This document shows positions 31,701 to 45,458 of a stretch of DNA of 64,000 nucleotides, piece by piece. Where the stretch lies: NCBI GenBank assembly GCA_012064415.1, contig SSNU01000181.1, positions 104,868 to 168,867 on the forward strand, written 5' to 3'. The stretch's first letter is position 1, and every line of letters begins with the position of its first letter. The translations under genes and the position numbers were made by a program. This DNA comes from Gyrodactylus bullatarudis. Its lineage: Eukaryota; Platyhelminthes; Monogenea; Gyrodactylidea; Gyrodactylidae. The notes beneath the pieces were generated by a model. It did not search any database. It was not told the DNA's origin and was given only the letters and a program-made list of their open reading frames with translations.

Positions 31701-34700
31701 CTTTTTAGCTGTGACAATAAAGTCCTAGAAAAGGAAGGATAATATGTAAATTATTATTCATTATGAGACACGTGTAGTCTAATTGGTTAGAAACCTAGTG
31801 TTAAATCTGTCCAGCAAGAGCTCAAATAAATCTACTCGTTTAATGAATGAATTTAAATCATGTTTACTTGAACATATTGATTCAACTCGTCTGGTGGCAT
31901 ATCATGAATTTCTCTGGAATCATGCTTGGTCTGAATTATGTACCTTTGGATGACTTTCATGTCGGATTTTGTCTTTCTCATTGTATTATGGACGACGCCA
32001 TTGATTATGTTACTTGCAGAGTTGTTCGTGGTGCTATTGGGGGTGTTGGTGGAAGAGTCATTGTTATTAGATGATTCTGTTAATACGGATGAGTTGCGCG
32101 AGAAACTTTGATTATCACCAGCTGGGTGAAATGTGAACTCATCTCTCTTGGCCGAGGACTTGATGCGCTCCTTCTGAGAGGCAAGAATTTGTTCTAAGAA
32201 GAAGATGAGGTTAAATTATGGGATTTTTTCATGGATAATTCCATGGATCGATAGTAAAAACTAGGACCTCAAAAACAAAACACTAAAATATTGTAAATGT
32301 ATTATTTTTAGCGAAGACTTGATTAAAAATTATGAATGGACTTAAAAGTAATATATCGAATAAATAAAAGAAAAGTATATTTTATCAAAATAGTACCAAA
32401 TAAAATTTTTAAAAATATCTCATAAACTGAAAAATAAGAAGAAAATTGAAGAGAAATTCTGAGTAAAAAATAGTACTTCACAGAAAATTCTTGTATCATC
32501 AAAATATCTGATTTTTTGTCAAATTTTATTCACCATTTAACTGTTATTTTACAAAATAAATCCTTATTAGTATCCTAGTTAGTAATAGTTTAAATTTTTA
32601 ATTCTATGGAATAATTTTTGACTTGCTATCAGCTTACACGATGAAATACTGAAATACCTTAGGAATCTAGTTACCATTCATCAAAAATTTTGATCGGTCG
32701 TTTACTATACTCTGAGATTTATTCAGAAAAATACTACTAAAAAGTACGGGGACAACAATTTAGTGCAGAAATAGTACCAGCTATCTTTAAATTGGGATAA
32801 GATGGGTAGATTTTTTCTTTTATCTAGAGTAAAAATAGTACTTTTTTGAGGCCCCAACCAAAAAATTAAGTGGATTTTTGTTTGTCAAAGTATACTTTTG
32901 AAGACTCTATAACTATGAAGCTCTCTTGAATGCTGGAATTAATCTCCGATAAAATAAATTTGGGCAAATTCGTTATACATAGAATAATAATATTTCTCTC
33001 ATAAATTTTATTACCACTTTTGATGATGATAATCTTATAATTAACAATGTGCACCACCTACCCCCTATATTTTTGATTGAGTGTTGCAATGCAGCACAAT
33101 ACAAAATTTTATTATTTCATCCTTATCGGCATATTCCTTCATGTTTAATAATTTGTAATAGAGTGTAATGATGATAGGGAAAGTGAAATTAAAAAACATC
33201 TCCACATACACACTTATCCTCTTGTTTTATTTTTTCTCCCATGTAATAATAATTTTCAGAGGGAACAAACAACAATTCTTGTTGAAGCCGAAAAAAGAAA
33301 TCGAGGTGCTAGCTAAACTAATCGTCAATCAATAGTCTTTGCTGGGCCTTTGAGAAATCAAGATTATCCTAGTAGCCATTATTATTATTCCAACCGTATT
33401 TATATATGAATCATTAGACAAATATTGCTACGTCAAAAAGTAGCATAAATATATCAACAGGTTATCATCAGCTTATTTTTTCTGTAAATTTCTCGAAAGA
33501 AACCATATTCTTCTTCTTACTATTATTCTTATTATTATAACTATAAAAAGTTTCTGACACTTTTGATGTTCATGATGAATAAAAATGAATACAAAACCAT
33601 GTATAACCTTTATGCATAAATTTAGAGAACATGTTTCATTATCATCAACTATTACAAGTGTATGATAATAACAATAATTATTATTATTACAATAATAAAC
33701 TTTGTTTAATCTGTTTTAAAATTTATTTCACTTCCAATAAGATTATTTGGGTTTTGATAAAAAATTGTTTCAAGATTTTATTACATTTTATTTACACTAC
33801 AAATCATTGAACAAGTTTTGATAAAAATCAATGAAAATTCGATTGACCAATGAAACTCAAGATAGGATAAATCGATTGGGCAGATTCAATCTAACCTCAA
33901 GAATGACCATAGTTGAAAAAGATTTTAAGCAAATAAAACCAAATGATTCTATAGATTGTAATCCAGCAATGTCAACACAATAAAACGATAATAAGATATT
34001 ATGGATAGTTTGAAGAAAGTAATTTTTCTTATATATCAACAAAAAATCATGGTTGTTATACACACACATATATGAGATGATACCGGAGGTAATATAAAAA
34101 TGATGATATTTACTCAAATATCAACTCAAACCCTTCTTGAAAAATTAAGAAGCATTAAGAGGAGGCCTTCAGTTATTTATCTAACCATCTAAATCTCTGT
34201 GTACAGTAGTAGTTCAATAGGAAGCGATGCACCTTTAAATACATGAATAATATAATTACAGTATTTTAAATATTGATAGGTTGCTGAGAGACACACAGCG
34301 CGAGCAAGAGGACGAGCGAGAGTCACCTCAAAAATAAACGAAACCTTCTGATGTAATATATATAGATATATCTTTGTTGTATAATGAAAAATGGCATGTG
34401 CAAATATGTGAGAGTGAATAGAGAAGATTTATAAAACAAATACAATTCAAGTTATCTTGAAGCCAAACAATACAAATGGTCATATTTTCAATGGATATTT
34501 GAGAACGTGACTAACCTAAATATCATCTGAGAATTATATCATGAGGCTCAAATGAGAAGAATACTTCTCAAAAAGGACACTCGATAACTCATTATTATAT
34601 TGAGGATAAGCTTACCAAAGTCGAACTTTTTCCTCTTACTATCCAGGGAAAAAGGTTGATTTTGACCTGGGAAAATCCCTTCTCCAATTGGAATGTTTTC

Positions 34701-37700
34701 TCTACTCTGAATATTACCCGAGGGACAGTTGAGGATGGATTCTGTAGTAGAATTGTTATTATTGTTTGATTTGCGTACAAATTCATTCATAATATTGTTA
34801 AGATTGAAAAAGGAACGTTTATTTGGATTGGCTGGGGTAGGACTGGAGTTGGCTTCAGTTGACAGAGCCAGTTGAGATTGAAGGAGAGCCATTTTCTGAT
34901 AACCATTGATATTATTATTGTTATTATTATTACAGCCTTGAATACTTGGAGATTGCCTCATGGAATTCTGGAGGAAATCAGTTAGCAGCTTAAACACATT
35001 CGGATTGATTCTATCACTTTGGGGACCATTTGGTGATTGGACATAACTATTCAATGGAGTTTTCTGGTGTGGAGACAAGGAAGAAGTTGGTGATGCCTCT
35101 GGTGTACTAGAGATTGGCATCTTTTGTTCTCCAGAGACTGGACTAAAGAGACACTTGATTGCTGCACTACTTGGATATGTCTGCATCAACTTATGAACAC
35201 TATTTCCGTTAAATTGGTTAAGAATATTTTGCCAGGGCAATTTTGCATCGTTCTCCTTAAACTTGAGGCCGGAATCGTTGAAGCTTTGTTCTCTAGCATC
35301 TTGGCTCGAGTCAAGGCTGACAGTCTCGTGCATTCCACTGTCCTCTTTTAGTGGCAAGAAATTTGATGTTAAGCTCTTTGGTAAATTATGAGCTGTCTTA
35401 AAGTGTTCTATAAGACTATTTTGACCTTGAGGTATTTGAGCCTTACAAATTATACAATCCTGTAAAAGGTTTGTACTAATTTTGATATCACTATCAACGG
35501 AACTTGTTGAGTCCTTGACAGTATTACGATCTTCTATACTATTACCCGAGGAGGTATCTGTCTTTTCTGGACTATTGGCCATTTCATTATCAACGACTGG
35601 AACAAAATCCTCCTTACTCTCGATAACTTTCATCTGAAAAATAAAACATGATTTGAAAATTTTACAACTTGTAGCCTAATTCATTACATTAGATTGAAGT
35701 AGGACTCATTAACTGAATTATCAACTCTCTTGCATAATACGATAATATGATAGATGGTTGGGATATCTCATTATTACCTCCTCTTAGTTCTTGTGTATTA
35801 TTTTTAGAACAATGAAAGACTGATTTTTAATTGTTAACTACACTAACTGGGCAAGTAAAACTGTATATATGTATATTATACATTGAAAAATTATCCCGGA
35901 AACTTGGAACCAACATAAAACACACTCACCCAGTAATACATATAATATAAGAAGGATATTTTTTATTCAAAGCTCTTATTGTGTGACTGATAGATCCAGA
36001 AACAGAGTGAAGGAGAGAAGAGAAAGATAGTTTCTTTTGGATTCTGGATATACATCCATCTCTTATTGATACGCAAATTATCTTCATGTCTAACGCTGTT
36101 ATTATAATAACTACTAGGATTTGTAAGGAAACTTTCTATCAATTACACATTGGAAAAAAATAGTCAGGATGAAAGAAGTGTAGGAAACCACCATTGTATT
36201 ATTATAACTTATTAATTTCAATAAATACACTAGGATATAGTCTCATGTTTCATCATACAAATAACTACATTGGTAGTAGTTGAAGGAAATCTGTTTTCAT
36301 TTTAATTCTTTAGGAACCCTAAGAACCTCACAATCGACTCATTTGATAGAAAAATGTAGTTGGATTTCTTGGGTCTATCATTTTTACTTATGAGGTAAGG
36401 GTAAAAAAGAAGTAAACAATCTAATAAAAGTATGAGGTCTCTGTATCTTGTATAATTATAATTCAGTAGGATTATATTGCCCCATATTACTTGAGAGGGT
36501 CTTGAATTATTAATAGTATAGTTGGTATATTTTATAATAATCCCTTATATGTAATATATATATATGAAATATACTTATTGCCTTTATATATTCCTTTTGT
36601 CTTTTTTTGTTTTTTATGCTAATGAAAAAAAACAGAGAAGAATTGTTTCAGTTGAATAATTGTTTCATTGCTCCCGTTTCTTCTCCAAGTCAGTGAAGGA
36701 GGGAAAATAATATTTTTGCCAATACTAATGATGATGTTATTACTATTCCTGAGAGTGAGCTTTTCATTCATCAAAAATTGATAATCTCTCAAATATTTGT
36801 ATTTATTTGAGTCTCTCTTTAGTGCCACGAGAATTGGTACTCTACCCAAAGATTGTCAAATGTCATGATTGTAGACTACAAAAAAATTTCATTCAGCAAG
36901 GAACAGTAAATTCAGTCAATGGGTTCTATAGTAATACACTAGGCTTTTTGATCGCTAAAGAAATGTAGAGAAAAACTTGTGACCTGTATTTGTTATTCAA
37001 TTGTAAATTTCTATAGAAAATAAACAATAAAAATTAATAAAAACAAGACACTTTGTATAAATTTAAAAAATTCATCATTCTTCTTTTATTTGAATTTGAA
37101 CCAAAAGATAGAAAGTAAAAAGAAATGTAGAGATCTCATGGTAGAAGAAATAAGAGAAACCCATAAAACAATGAATAAATTTAATAATCATCATCATTGT
37201 TTTCGTCAGTGTCAGCACATTACTAATAAGATAATAATAATGTTTATCATTTATTATTATTATCACTACAGAACATCTTATTGAGAGAAATCTGAAAACC
37301 CTTTCTGGTTCATTCTTGTTGCATTGTATAGTCAAACCTTTATCACAGAGCCGAGGATTGTACAATATATATATCATCATCATTATTATTATTATTGGTT
37401 ATTTGAAAAAATGAGGGTTAATTATAAAAATATAATTATTTATCTCACCTCTCAGACTTTAGTTCATTTAGAGAGAAAAAATAAATTAAAATATGTCAAA
37501 AATGATGTCAATCTCAACTACTCAACTATCGTTAAAATAAAGTAGATAAAAGAATCAACAGAAATTTATTTCATTCGAAAAATATTTACTTCCGAGTATA
37601 GTGTACTGGAGAGTGACAAAAAGCATTTTTTGCCCTCTTCATCTGTTCACTCACTAGTGCATATCAAAAAAAACAAGAATTTCTGTCACACCTTTACACA

Positions 37701-39379
37701 GAGATAGTTTGAGTGAAGGTGAAAAAAATACCAAACACTCAAATAAATTTTATTTTCAGAGAAAATGAGTGAATGCTTCTTTATTTTACTTTTTTTCAAT
37801 AAAGCATCCGGTTGATGTATAATAATAATAATAATAATAATAATATACTGTATAACATAATCTCTTGTATGTACATTGAATGAGTCTAAAAGTTATACAG
37901 TACATATATATATATACAAGACTTTACTTGAGGTAAATAGGGATAAATTACACACATACAATGCAATTCATACTCTCTTCTCATCTCTGCCCTATTGTTA
38001 TCTATGACAATAATGTAAAATTTAGCCCTGTTTTCATTCAAAACTCAAGTGGGCCTTTTTCTCAAGAAATATCTATATTTTTTGAATTTTGCCAACAAAA
38101 TAAAATGGAGAAAAAGAAATATTTCCGGTCTCTACTTTATAATTTTTTCTAATATGATAATATTAATATGCTATGGTAATATTAATTTTTTGACTTGATC
38201 ATGAGGCCCCCGTACAATTCGCATGCGTAATTTTTTTCCAAATTCAAAGTAAACAAGCCCTTCTCAGTAAACAGAGAGTGAGAGAGCATGTTTCAAAATA
38301 AACAAAAACTGTATCTTATTTCAGATATTATCTGAGGATTAAAAGTTATTCCCGTTAATCCCATCATCAAAATATGTTCCTCGTTTTTATTTTTTAATTC
38401 CACACTACCAGTCAGTCAAGGTAGCATATTTTGAGCATAGTACGAGGATAGAATTAGATTAATATGAGATATTTATCAATGGGTAAGACTGTGTATTTTT
38501 ATCATGAACCGAAATAGAAATAAAAAGAGTAAACCCTAGAATCTTGGGAAAAATATGTCCCATTGAGTTGTTATCGTGAAATTTGAGCCATGTCAGAATT
38601 TGAAATAGGCACTTGAAATAGGAAAAAAATTAAGGAGAATTGGGCTTGTTGTGTGTGGGAAGTAAAATAAAAGACTACAATGACAGATTATCCTATAGAA
38701 TTGAATAGAAATGACTTAAAAAGCCCGAGTCGTCGTCAATCTATTCATGTTGAAAATAAGCCCCTTTGTCAATAGTCTCTTTCTTCCTAAGAAGTAATTT
38801 CCTGTCCGTTGTATTTATCAAAGGGATTTTTCGACATATACTTCAAACTACATTACATACACCAAGTTGGCCGTCTTTTTGTTTACTGAAATTTGAGTGG
38901 AAGAACAATTAAGGATGATATAATTATATCCAAAGACAAAGTTGGCCTGCTGTAAATTGATATTTTACATGGAAAATTTTCAGATTTCCCTTGTAACCAA
39001 TGCAACAACAAAATATCGATACAAACCACTAAGAGAATATAAAGTTTCTATTGAAATCAACTTTTATCTTCACTAAAACATAACGGACCATATTTTTACC
39101 ATTTTCAAAAAAATACAACGTAAAACGAGACATAAATTGACGATACAACATTTTTTGGAAACTCACATTATCTAGGGGTATTTCATCCTTGTGATAGATA
39201 TTTTGATGCTCCTCAATAATTGATTGTGATGTCGAACAGGCAGAACACTGGGAACAAATGAACAAGGAATAGTGATTTCCATGAGTTCCTGGTTCGCAAA
39301 GGGTCTTGAGATGATTATCAAATTTCCTCTTGTCAATACTCTCAAAGGAACATTCCTGACAACGTAGGGAGTATATCAT
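28743..39379 (-). CDS. Zinc-finger + DUF3504 (Crypton-derived) protein, QRICH1/ZMYM-like
   Basis: Coding exons on the minus strand: 39379-39167, 35633-34616, 32193-31868, 31724-31632 and 30059-28743; phases 0,1,0,0 match; 988 aa. Three C2H2/C2HC fingers: CQEC...HLKTLC and CSQC...H...H in exon 1, CIIC...H....H in exon 2. Long Ser/Asn/Gln-rich linkers follow. DUF3504, the domain of QRICH1 and ZMYM2/3/4 derived from Crypton tyrosine recombinases, spans exons 3-5. Its landmarks are DMKVIQRYI...REIHDMPPDELNQYV, KKKDGHEYEPESLKAFVHSLERHL, LLNSLWLMNRTQFNVGG and PFYLCPDPNWEHGGPWF. After PRMLGLKP the protein becomes low complexity, so the recombinase C-terminal His-x-x-Arg and Tyr box is missing and a DNA-binding or regulatory role is likely. 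Start chosen at the first ATG; the frame is open upstream to about 39465, but a TGA follows the nearest acceptor. Confidence 0.82.
32262..32856. mobile_element. hAT-like MITE in DUF3504 gene intron
   Basis: Ends TAGGACCTCAAAAA (left) and TTTTTGAGGCCCCA (right) are imperfect TIRs close to the TAGGGCCTCAA of the hAT MITE at 15026. At least four copies of AAATAGTAC recur inside. No clean TSD remains. Lies in the intron between 34616 and 32193. Confidence 0.5.
37819..37845. repeat. (AAT)n microsatellite
   Basis: About nine uninterrupted AAT units, in the first coding intron of the DUF3504 gene. Confidence 0.9.
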
Positions 39380-39471
39380 AATTCCAGGTAAAAATAGGGT
39401 TAAGTCTTTTGAATATAACGCAAGTTTTTCTTTGATATTGCCGGTTAGCAATTCGAGATGTTTTTTTCACT

Positions 39472-42400
39472 GGATAAATAGAGAGATTTTGTCCAAGTGT
39501 ATTCTTTTAATTTTCTCCACTCAGATATATTCCGTGAATTTGGTATATAACTTTATTATACAATGATTTGTTTATTTTTTACAATATACACAACCGATAT
39601 ACACTGTATTATTATTTCATTAATGAAATGATAACGATATAACTCCTATTTCTATTACTACTACTGTTCATTCACAATTGACAAAAGATTAGAATATTGA
39701 AAACAGGGTGGTGCACCTAGAGGAGGGAACCAATCAGATGACTTTGTTCGCATATATTCTATATATACACTCGATATATTCCTGTGTCTATATTCTTTTC
39801 ATATAAAACAGTTGTGTGTGTTCAGTCAATCTCTTGTTATGTATGCAGAATTATGTATATCAAGAATGTGGATATCAAAATGAATAAAAAAAAGTTAATG
39901 TATTCCGACTATATATCATGTACTATTCTTTAAGGGCAAACTTTGATATTTCTTGTTATTTTTTATTCTACCTTACATACCAACAAATGTACGCATAGTA
40001 AAAATAAAAAGAGATATCTCTCTCTACATATTTTTAGTTAGTTATCAAAAGAAGGATTCTCATTGGTTGAATGCATAAAAATACGCATTTATCATTGATA
40101 ACTGAGCAATGATTTAATTTGACGTTTTGGGAGAATAACCAAAACGTGCATTGCACAAGTCATCCTGCCCCCGTAAAATTTTGAAGGGGTAAAATATCAA
40201 GGCCAGATTTTCAAGGGGGCAACGCGTGCCAATCTTCCCATAATTATCAATCATTCGAGAGAGTTTTTTTTACTCCTCTGACACTTTTTATTTATAAAAT
40301 TGAGAGAAAATAATTGAACAAGTCTCAAGTACGTTGTCTCAGGGGAGTCAATTCGAAATCTATCCATCATTTATTTCAAGTATTATCAAGTACAGATCAA
40401 TATTTGATCTATAATACCAATGTAACAAAATTTTTCTCCCAAGAATAGAAAGTCTAAAGTTTACTTTCCGAAAACTAGTCGTTTTTTCTTCAAAAAATAT
40501 ACATCTGAAATTTGGGTTACATTTTCTTCGGGAGAAGACATCTCTGTGTCATAGGAAATTTTGATAAAAATTTGAGTTCCATTCTGTTAACCTTTGAATG
40601 TGAATTTGATCAAGATTTTTTGGCCCACTTGCAAGATATAAAGAAAAATAAATGAACCAAATCTCGAAGTAGCGCCAAATTTCCACTTTTTTGAAGTTTT
40701 TTTAAGTTAAAAAATATTCCTGATTTCATCGATTTTCAAGTAGGGAAAATGATCAAAAATTCAATTCTTCTTCTCTTACAAGTGGGCCTCATGATCTAGA
40801 TTCCAAATTTTTTTGTAATAAACATGATTTCCCATCTTCATATTGACTAGGTGAGTTTGAGATTAAGTAAGAAAAGAAAAAAACGAATAATTAAGGCTTA
40901 AAATTAGCTTATGTTTTATACATTAGTGATAGATTTTGTGAATTTTCAATTTCTAGTCTTGATCAGTATCTGAATGGGCTCTACATTCTACGGTTAAGAA
41001 TTTGAATATCTGTTAGAATAGATAGTTAAATTTATTTGGTGTAAATGGAGCTATTAAGAACCAATGATAAAGTACAACTGAAAATGCATATAATTATCGT
41101 TTACACTTGAATTTATGGATGATATTCATGAACTTTATCAATGAACAATTTTATCATGGCTTCCATCAACAACTGAAAAGTTTTCATTTATAACACAGAG
41201 AAATAAATAAAATACAATTGTATCATTGTGTTCTAGAGTTTTGAGAGAATAAGCTTCCAATTATGATAAAATTATTATGATGAAAAATCTTACCAATTAT
41301 CATCAAAAGTGTTACAAATTCATTTTCCGAACTTTAGTCACGTAGACCAGCTGTTTTGATCGTCGTCATTTTCATTCACAAGGCGATCTCAATGACATTG
41401 GGTGTAAATTTACTTTTTTATTTTTACAAAACGGCTACTTTTTGTACAAAGGTAGCCATTGAGTAGATAGATAAGTGGTTTTTTTGTACTTTTAACGATG
41501 CATTTGTCACGAATCTCATCACTTTCCCTATATATTCTTACAAACACATTGTGTGCTTGAAATATTGTTGTTTTGAATTTCAAATATTCATTTTGTTACT
41601 TTATGGAAAAATAGAAGAGACTCTTCCCTATCCTTCCCTACATAAATGATGCTAAATATGTGCATTTTATTATCAAAATTAAACACACATAAATATCTAA
41701 ATAAAAAAATTAATCTAAACGATGATTTTACATGGAATTTAATTTAATGCCTCTCTGTGTCTTGGAATATGGGGTGTGTGTGGGGAATGTATTATTTTTT
41801 TTATTGTGATTTAGCAAAACTTTGTTCATTTGAAGAGTTAATAATGACAAAAATGTGCAAACATGGGATATTCACGACAAAAAGACAGGAAAAGAAAGAA
41901 ATTTGCATCATTTCGTTTGATTTTGATTCCAACTCGTGTATGAGAAAACATGATGTATCTTCCTTGATATAATTTTACAATAACAGAAAGGTTAAGTAGC
42001 ACTATGCCTTGTGAGACAAAAAAAATATGCTGATTTATACGAGATTACATGATAAAAGTGTAAAGTGAGAAATCACTGCGGGCAATCTAGATTTATTTCA
42101 GGTGTAATATTGGGGAACATGTGTTGAGCGAAGCAGGTTTCTTCTTCATCTTTTACCCTAACCCTTAGGACTCATTAGAAAAGTTTGATATGTTGTAGGA
42201 AAATAAATTAAATATACCTTCAGCTCAAAAAAACACCATCAAACTAAGCCTAGTTGGCATGAAGATGAGAATTCGTTATTTTTTTATCAAAAAAAAACAA
42301 TATTCTCCTCCGAATAGTCAGGAAAAATTCATTTTTTGAATTCCATAATTATGAAATGGGTTGTTGATATGAAAAATTCAATCTGGCCTTCATATTTTTT

Positions 42401-44339
42401 TCAAATATCATTATGGAATTCAAGAATAAAGAAACCGGTTCAAAAGTCGAAATTTTATCGATTTTAGAAAGATATAAAAGACATTTTAAAAATATAGTTA
42501 GCGCAATTCTTCCATATTTTAAAACTCTTTCAAAATCTTTGATGATTTCATGGTGTTGGAAGAGTCAAACATTATTTCTCAATAAATCATCAATAGACAT
42601 AGAAATTAATTCAATTTTTGAATGAACTGTCAATTTAAACTCTAACATCTTCAAATTTTTAGCTCAAAGTTTAAAAAAAATGGCAAAATCCCGCCAAATT
42701 TGATATGTCTCATTTTTATCCAAAATTAGTTATTTTGAATTTTTGGAATTATACATTCATCTTTACCTACAGTCCATGTTTTAAAAGAAAACAGGAAAAC
42801 ACTGGTTAAAATCTGTAAAAAACATAAGGAAATAACACAGAAATGTCGGAAGAATTTGTGCGGTTCTAATCCGAGAATTGTAATTAATTAACTCTTTAAT
42901 TTGCATTCCAATTTATCTATCCATTTCGTAGTGTATACTGTTTATATCTGGGAATAAAAATCCCTCGATTCCTCAGCGCCTTTAAAATTTTATTTACCTT
43001 CAAACAAACAACAGCACTGGAATGATACAGGTTTTATAATGGGGGTAAATTTATAATTTTCTCACAATAATTATCTTACTTACTTACTTTTGGAAAAAGA
43101 ATAAATTTTTTCTTTCAAGAATTTAAACCATACACACGCTAGAGGTGAAGATGTCTTCTCCAGTCAATTTATCGGCTCTGATAAAAGACTAGGTTTAAAG
43201 ACTGCGCTTTTAACTTTTTTTAATGGGACCCACAGACACACAGTGATAATTTTCATGATAAACAAATTCCTGAAAAATGAATAGAGCTAGAGAGAATATT
43301 AAAAGTAACAATATAGCATTAAAGTTTGGGTCTCATTAAGTGAATCTCTGTGAAAATATTGAAATACATCATGTATTTACGTCTACTATAGAGTTGAAAA
43401 GGCAGGGTTGGCAGAGTTATTTAATTTCCAAATATCCGAAATCAAGTTGATTGAGAAATGATTGATTTGAATATTTTGAGAAACTCAAATAGAGCAAAAA
43501 ATTGGTTTTGTATAAATTATTCAATCATTTGTGAGATATAAGTATGATCAAGCAATCTTGAACGAAAAAATCCCAAGAATGAAAAAGTTCACTTGTAAGT
43601 AGTCAGATCGTTTTTTGCTGCTGAATGCCTAGAAATGAAATTTCAGCTCGATTATCTCACCATAAAAAAATTAATATTTTCCAAAAATTTGAAAAAGACT
43701 AAGCATTTTGTAATTAATAAAACTGAATTTCTGAAATCTAAAGTTGGTTGATATAAAGTTGGGAAAAAAATCAATAAAAATTTTCATTTCGAAAAAATTG
43801 GATTTTGGCGCTAAATTAAAAAAAATAACCATATTTTTTTTAGGAATTTTTTTCTTCAACTGGTAAAAGTGGGCAACATGAGAACCTTTATCTAGAAGCC
43901 AATTTTAACAAGAGAGATAAACAAATTTACTTTTCCCTGGTAAAATTTGGAAGAAATCAGGGAATTTATGTCGGTAAAAAAACCTTTTTTTTCTATCAAG
44001 ACAATTTATAATTAAAGAACATCCACTTTAAACTTGAATAGATTGGTTTCTCCTTTTGTGGCATGGAAAATGTAGATGGGAATTATTCTTATGTGTCAAG
44101 TGTAACAATCAGATAAATATACAGTCAACTTTCCCATGGTTCTTGAAAAAAGGGTAAAGGTTTGTTCATATTTAAAGAAATATTTGAGAAGAAAAAACAA
44201 GCAACAAGTGTATTTTGTTGAGAAAATAATTTAAAATTAAAACAAAATAATACCAAATATTCCTTTTCAAAATACTTGTGTAGTAGATAATGATAAAACT
44301 GCTCTCTATGATTAATTTATAGTTAAAATTAACACATTA
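39472..44339. other. Upstream region of the DUF3504 gene, no gene seen
   Basis: An acceptor-like TTTATCCAG at about 39471 suggests a 5' UTR exon further right, which I could not place. Open frames (41757-41972, 42413-42625, 43671-43859) have no recognised similarity. 43740-43890 is a degenerate copy of the palindromic element at 62506. Confidence 0.55.
40622..40788. repeat. Short inverted-repeat element (about 167 bp)
   Basis: Ends GGCCCACTTGCAAGA and, inverted, GGCCCACTTGTAAGA form a 15-bp imperfect TIR. No TSD was recognised. The interior contains TCGAAGTAGCGCCAA, also present inverted at about 54428. Confidence 0.5.
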
Positions 44340-44682
44340 TTACGATCAGCTATCGATGTGGTATCGTCCCACCAAATTTCGCTCCAAAATATCTTTTTAT
44401 GCTTCTTTAATAAGATAAACAAAATTTTAAGAATTTTCAAATAAAAAAACTATTTTTGTTATGTTTTCATGAAAAAATAAGAGAAATTTTATCTATTAAC
44501 ATATACTATACTAGAAGAAATAACATATAAAAAACGTTTTTCTGAAAATTTTATTTTTCCTTTTTACAAACGATATTTTGGACCGAAATTTGGTGGGATG
44601 ATGTTGAAATATTTCGAGATTAATATTATCGAATCGACCGGGAGTTTAGTAATTTTTAAAAATTTCGTCCAAGTCTAGCAGT
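44340..44682. mobile_element. Foldback element, left end truncated
   Basis: Inverted arms containing CCCACCAAATTTCGCT and its complement; right end TTCGTCCAAGTCTA as in the complete copy at 50301-50785. The outer left terminus is lost, and no TSD is visible. Confidence 0.65.
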
Positions 44683-45458
44683 TATCAAGTAGGAAAGAGA
44701 GAGATTTGGTCAAAATTTCTTTTATTGATACGTTATTCATTATTTAGTTCGATAAATGAACATGAGAGACTATACTCAAAATGAAACTAGGCATCTATCT
44801 CTCATTGAGAGAAAGTTGGTATGGAAAAAAAGATTTCCACTATTGATATGCATTGAGGAATTGATACAATCACCATTATAATAATAATAATTTATAAAAA
44901 GAAATTTCCAAAAGTAATAATAACAGCTACTCAAAACTACTACTACTCTATTTCATTCTGATAAGAGGGAAGTAGTGCTCTTTCATTACTATGTATCTTT
45001 TTAACAAGCAGTACATGAATGAATAGGAGAGGGGGGGGGAATGAATAATTGAAAAGTAGATTAACTCTAATTCCCATATAAAAAAATTACATGAGCGTAG
45101 TTAATTATTATCTGGAATTATTTCGTTTTTTTTTAATGCATTTGCAATAATTTTAATCATGTAATACAGCTCTATATGAGAGTATAGTTTAGATTTTTTT
45201 TATTTTAAGAGAGGATGTCAAACTGATCACATATTTGGATTCTACAGGCATGATTACCCTGCCGAGAGTTTTTTCTTTCGCCTTTGTGTTTAAAAAACTT
45301 TTATTTAATTTTTTTATCTGTTAAGATTATTTAAACAAAAATAAAAGACTAAATTACTGCTAAATTCTATGATGAAAATAACTCCAAAATCTACCACGTA
45401 AAAAATCGACTTGGATTGTCCTGAGATTATCAAAGCCCCTTTTATTTTTAGACAATTA

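Larger units (their letters stand above)
30060..39166. other. Introns of the DUF3504 gene
   Basis: Introns 31631-30060, 31867-31725, 34615-32194 and 39166-35634 hold AT-rich sequence, short ATT/AAT runs and the hAT-like MITE. Minus-strand and plus-strand frames of 60-100 codons here (for example 33857-34117, 36619-36849, 37075-37383) show no family features and look like chance. Confidence 0.6.

Noticed and set aside
31765..31830. tRNA-like GTAGTCTAATTGGTTA near the DUF3504 gene
   Set aside because: A-box-like only, no B box; it lies in the 143-bp intron between the exons at 31868 and 31724.
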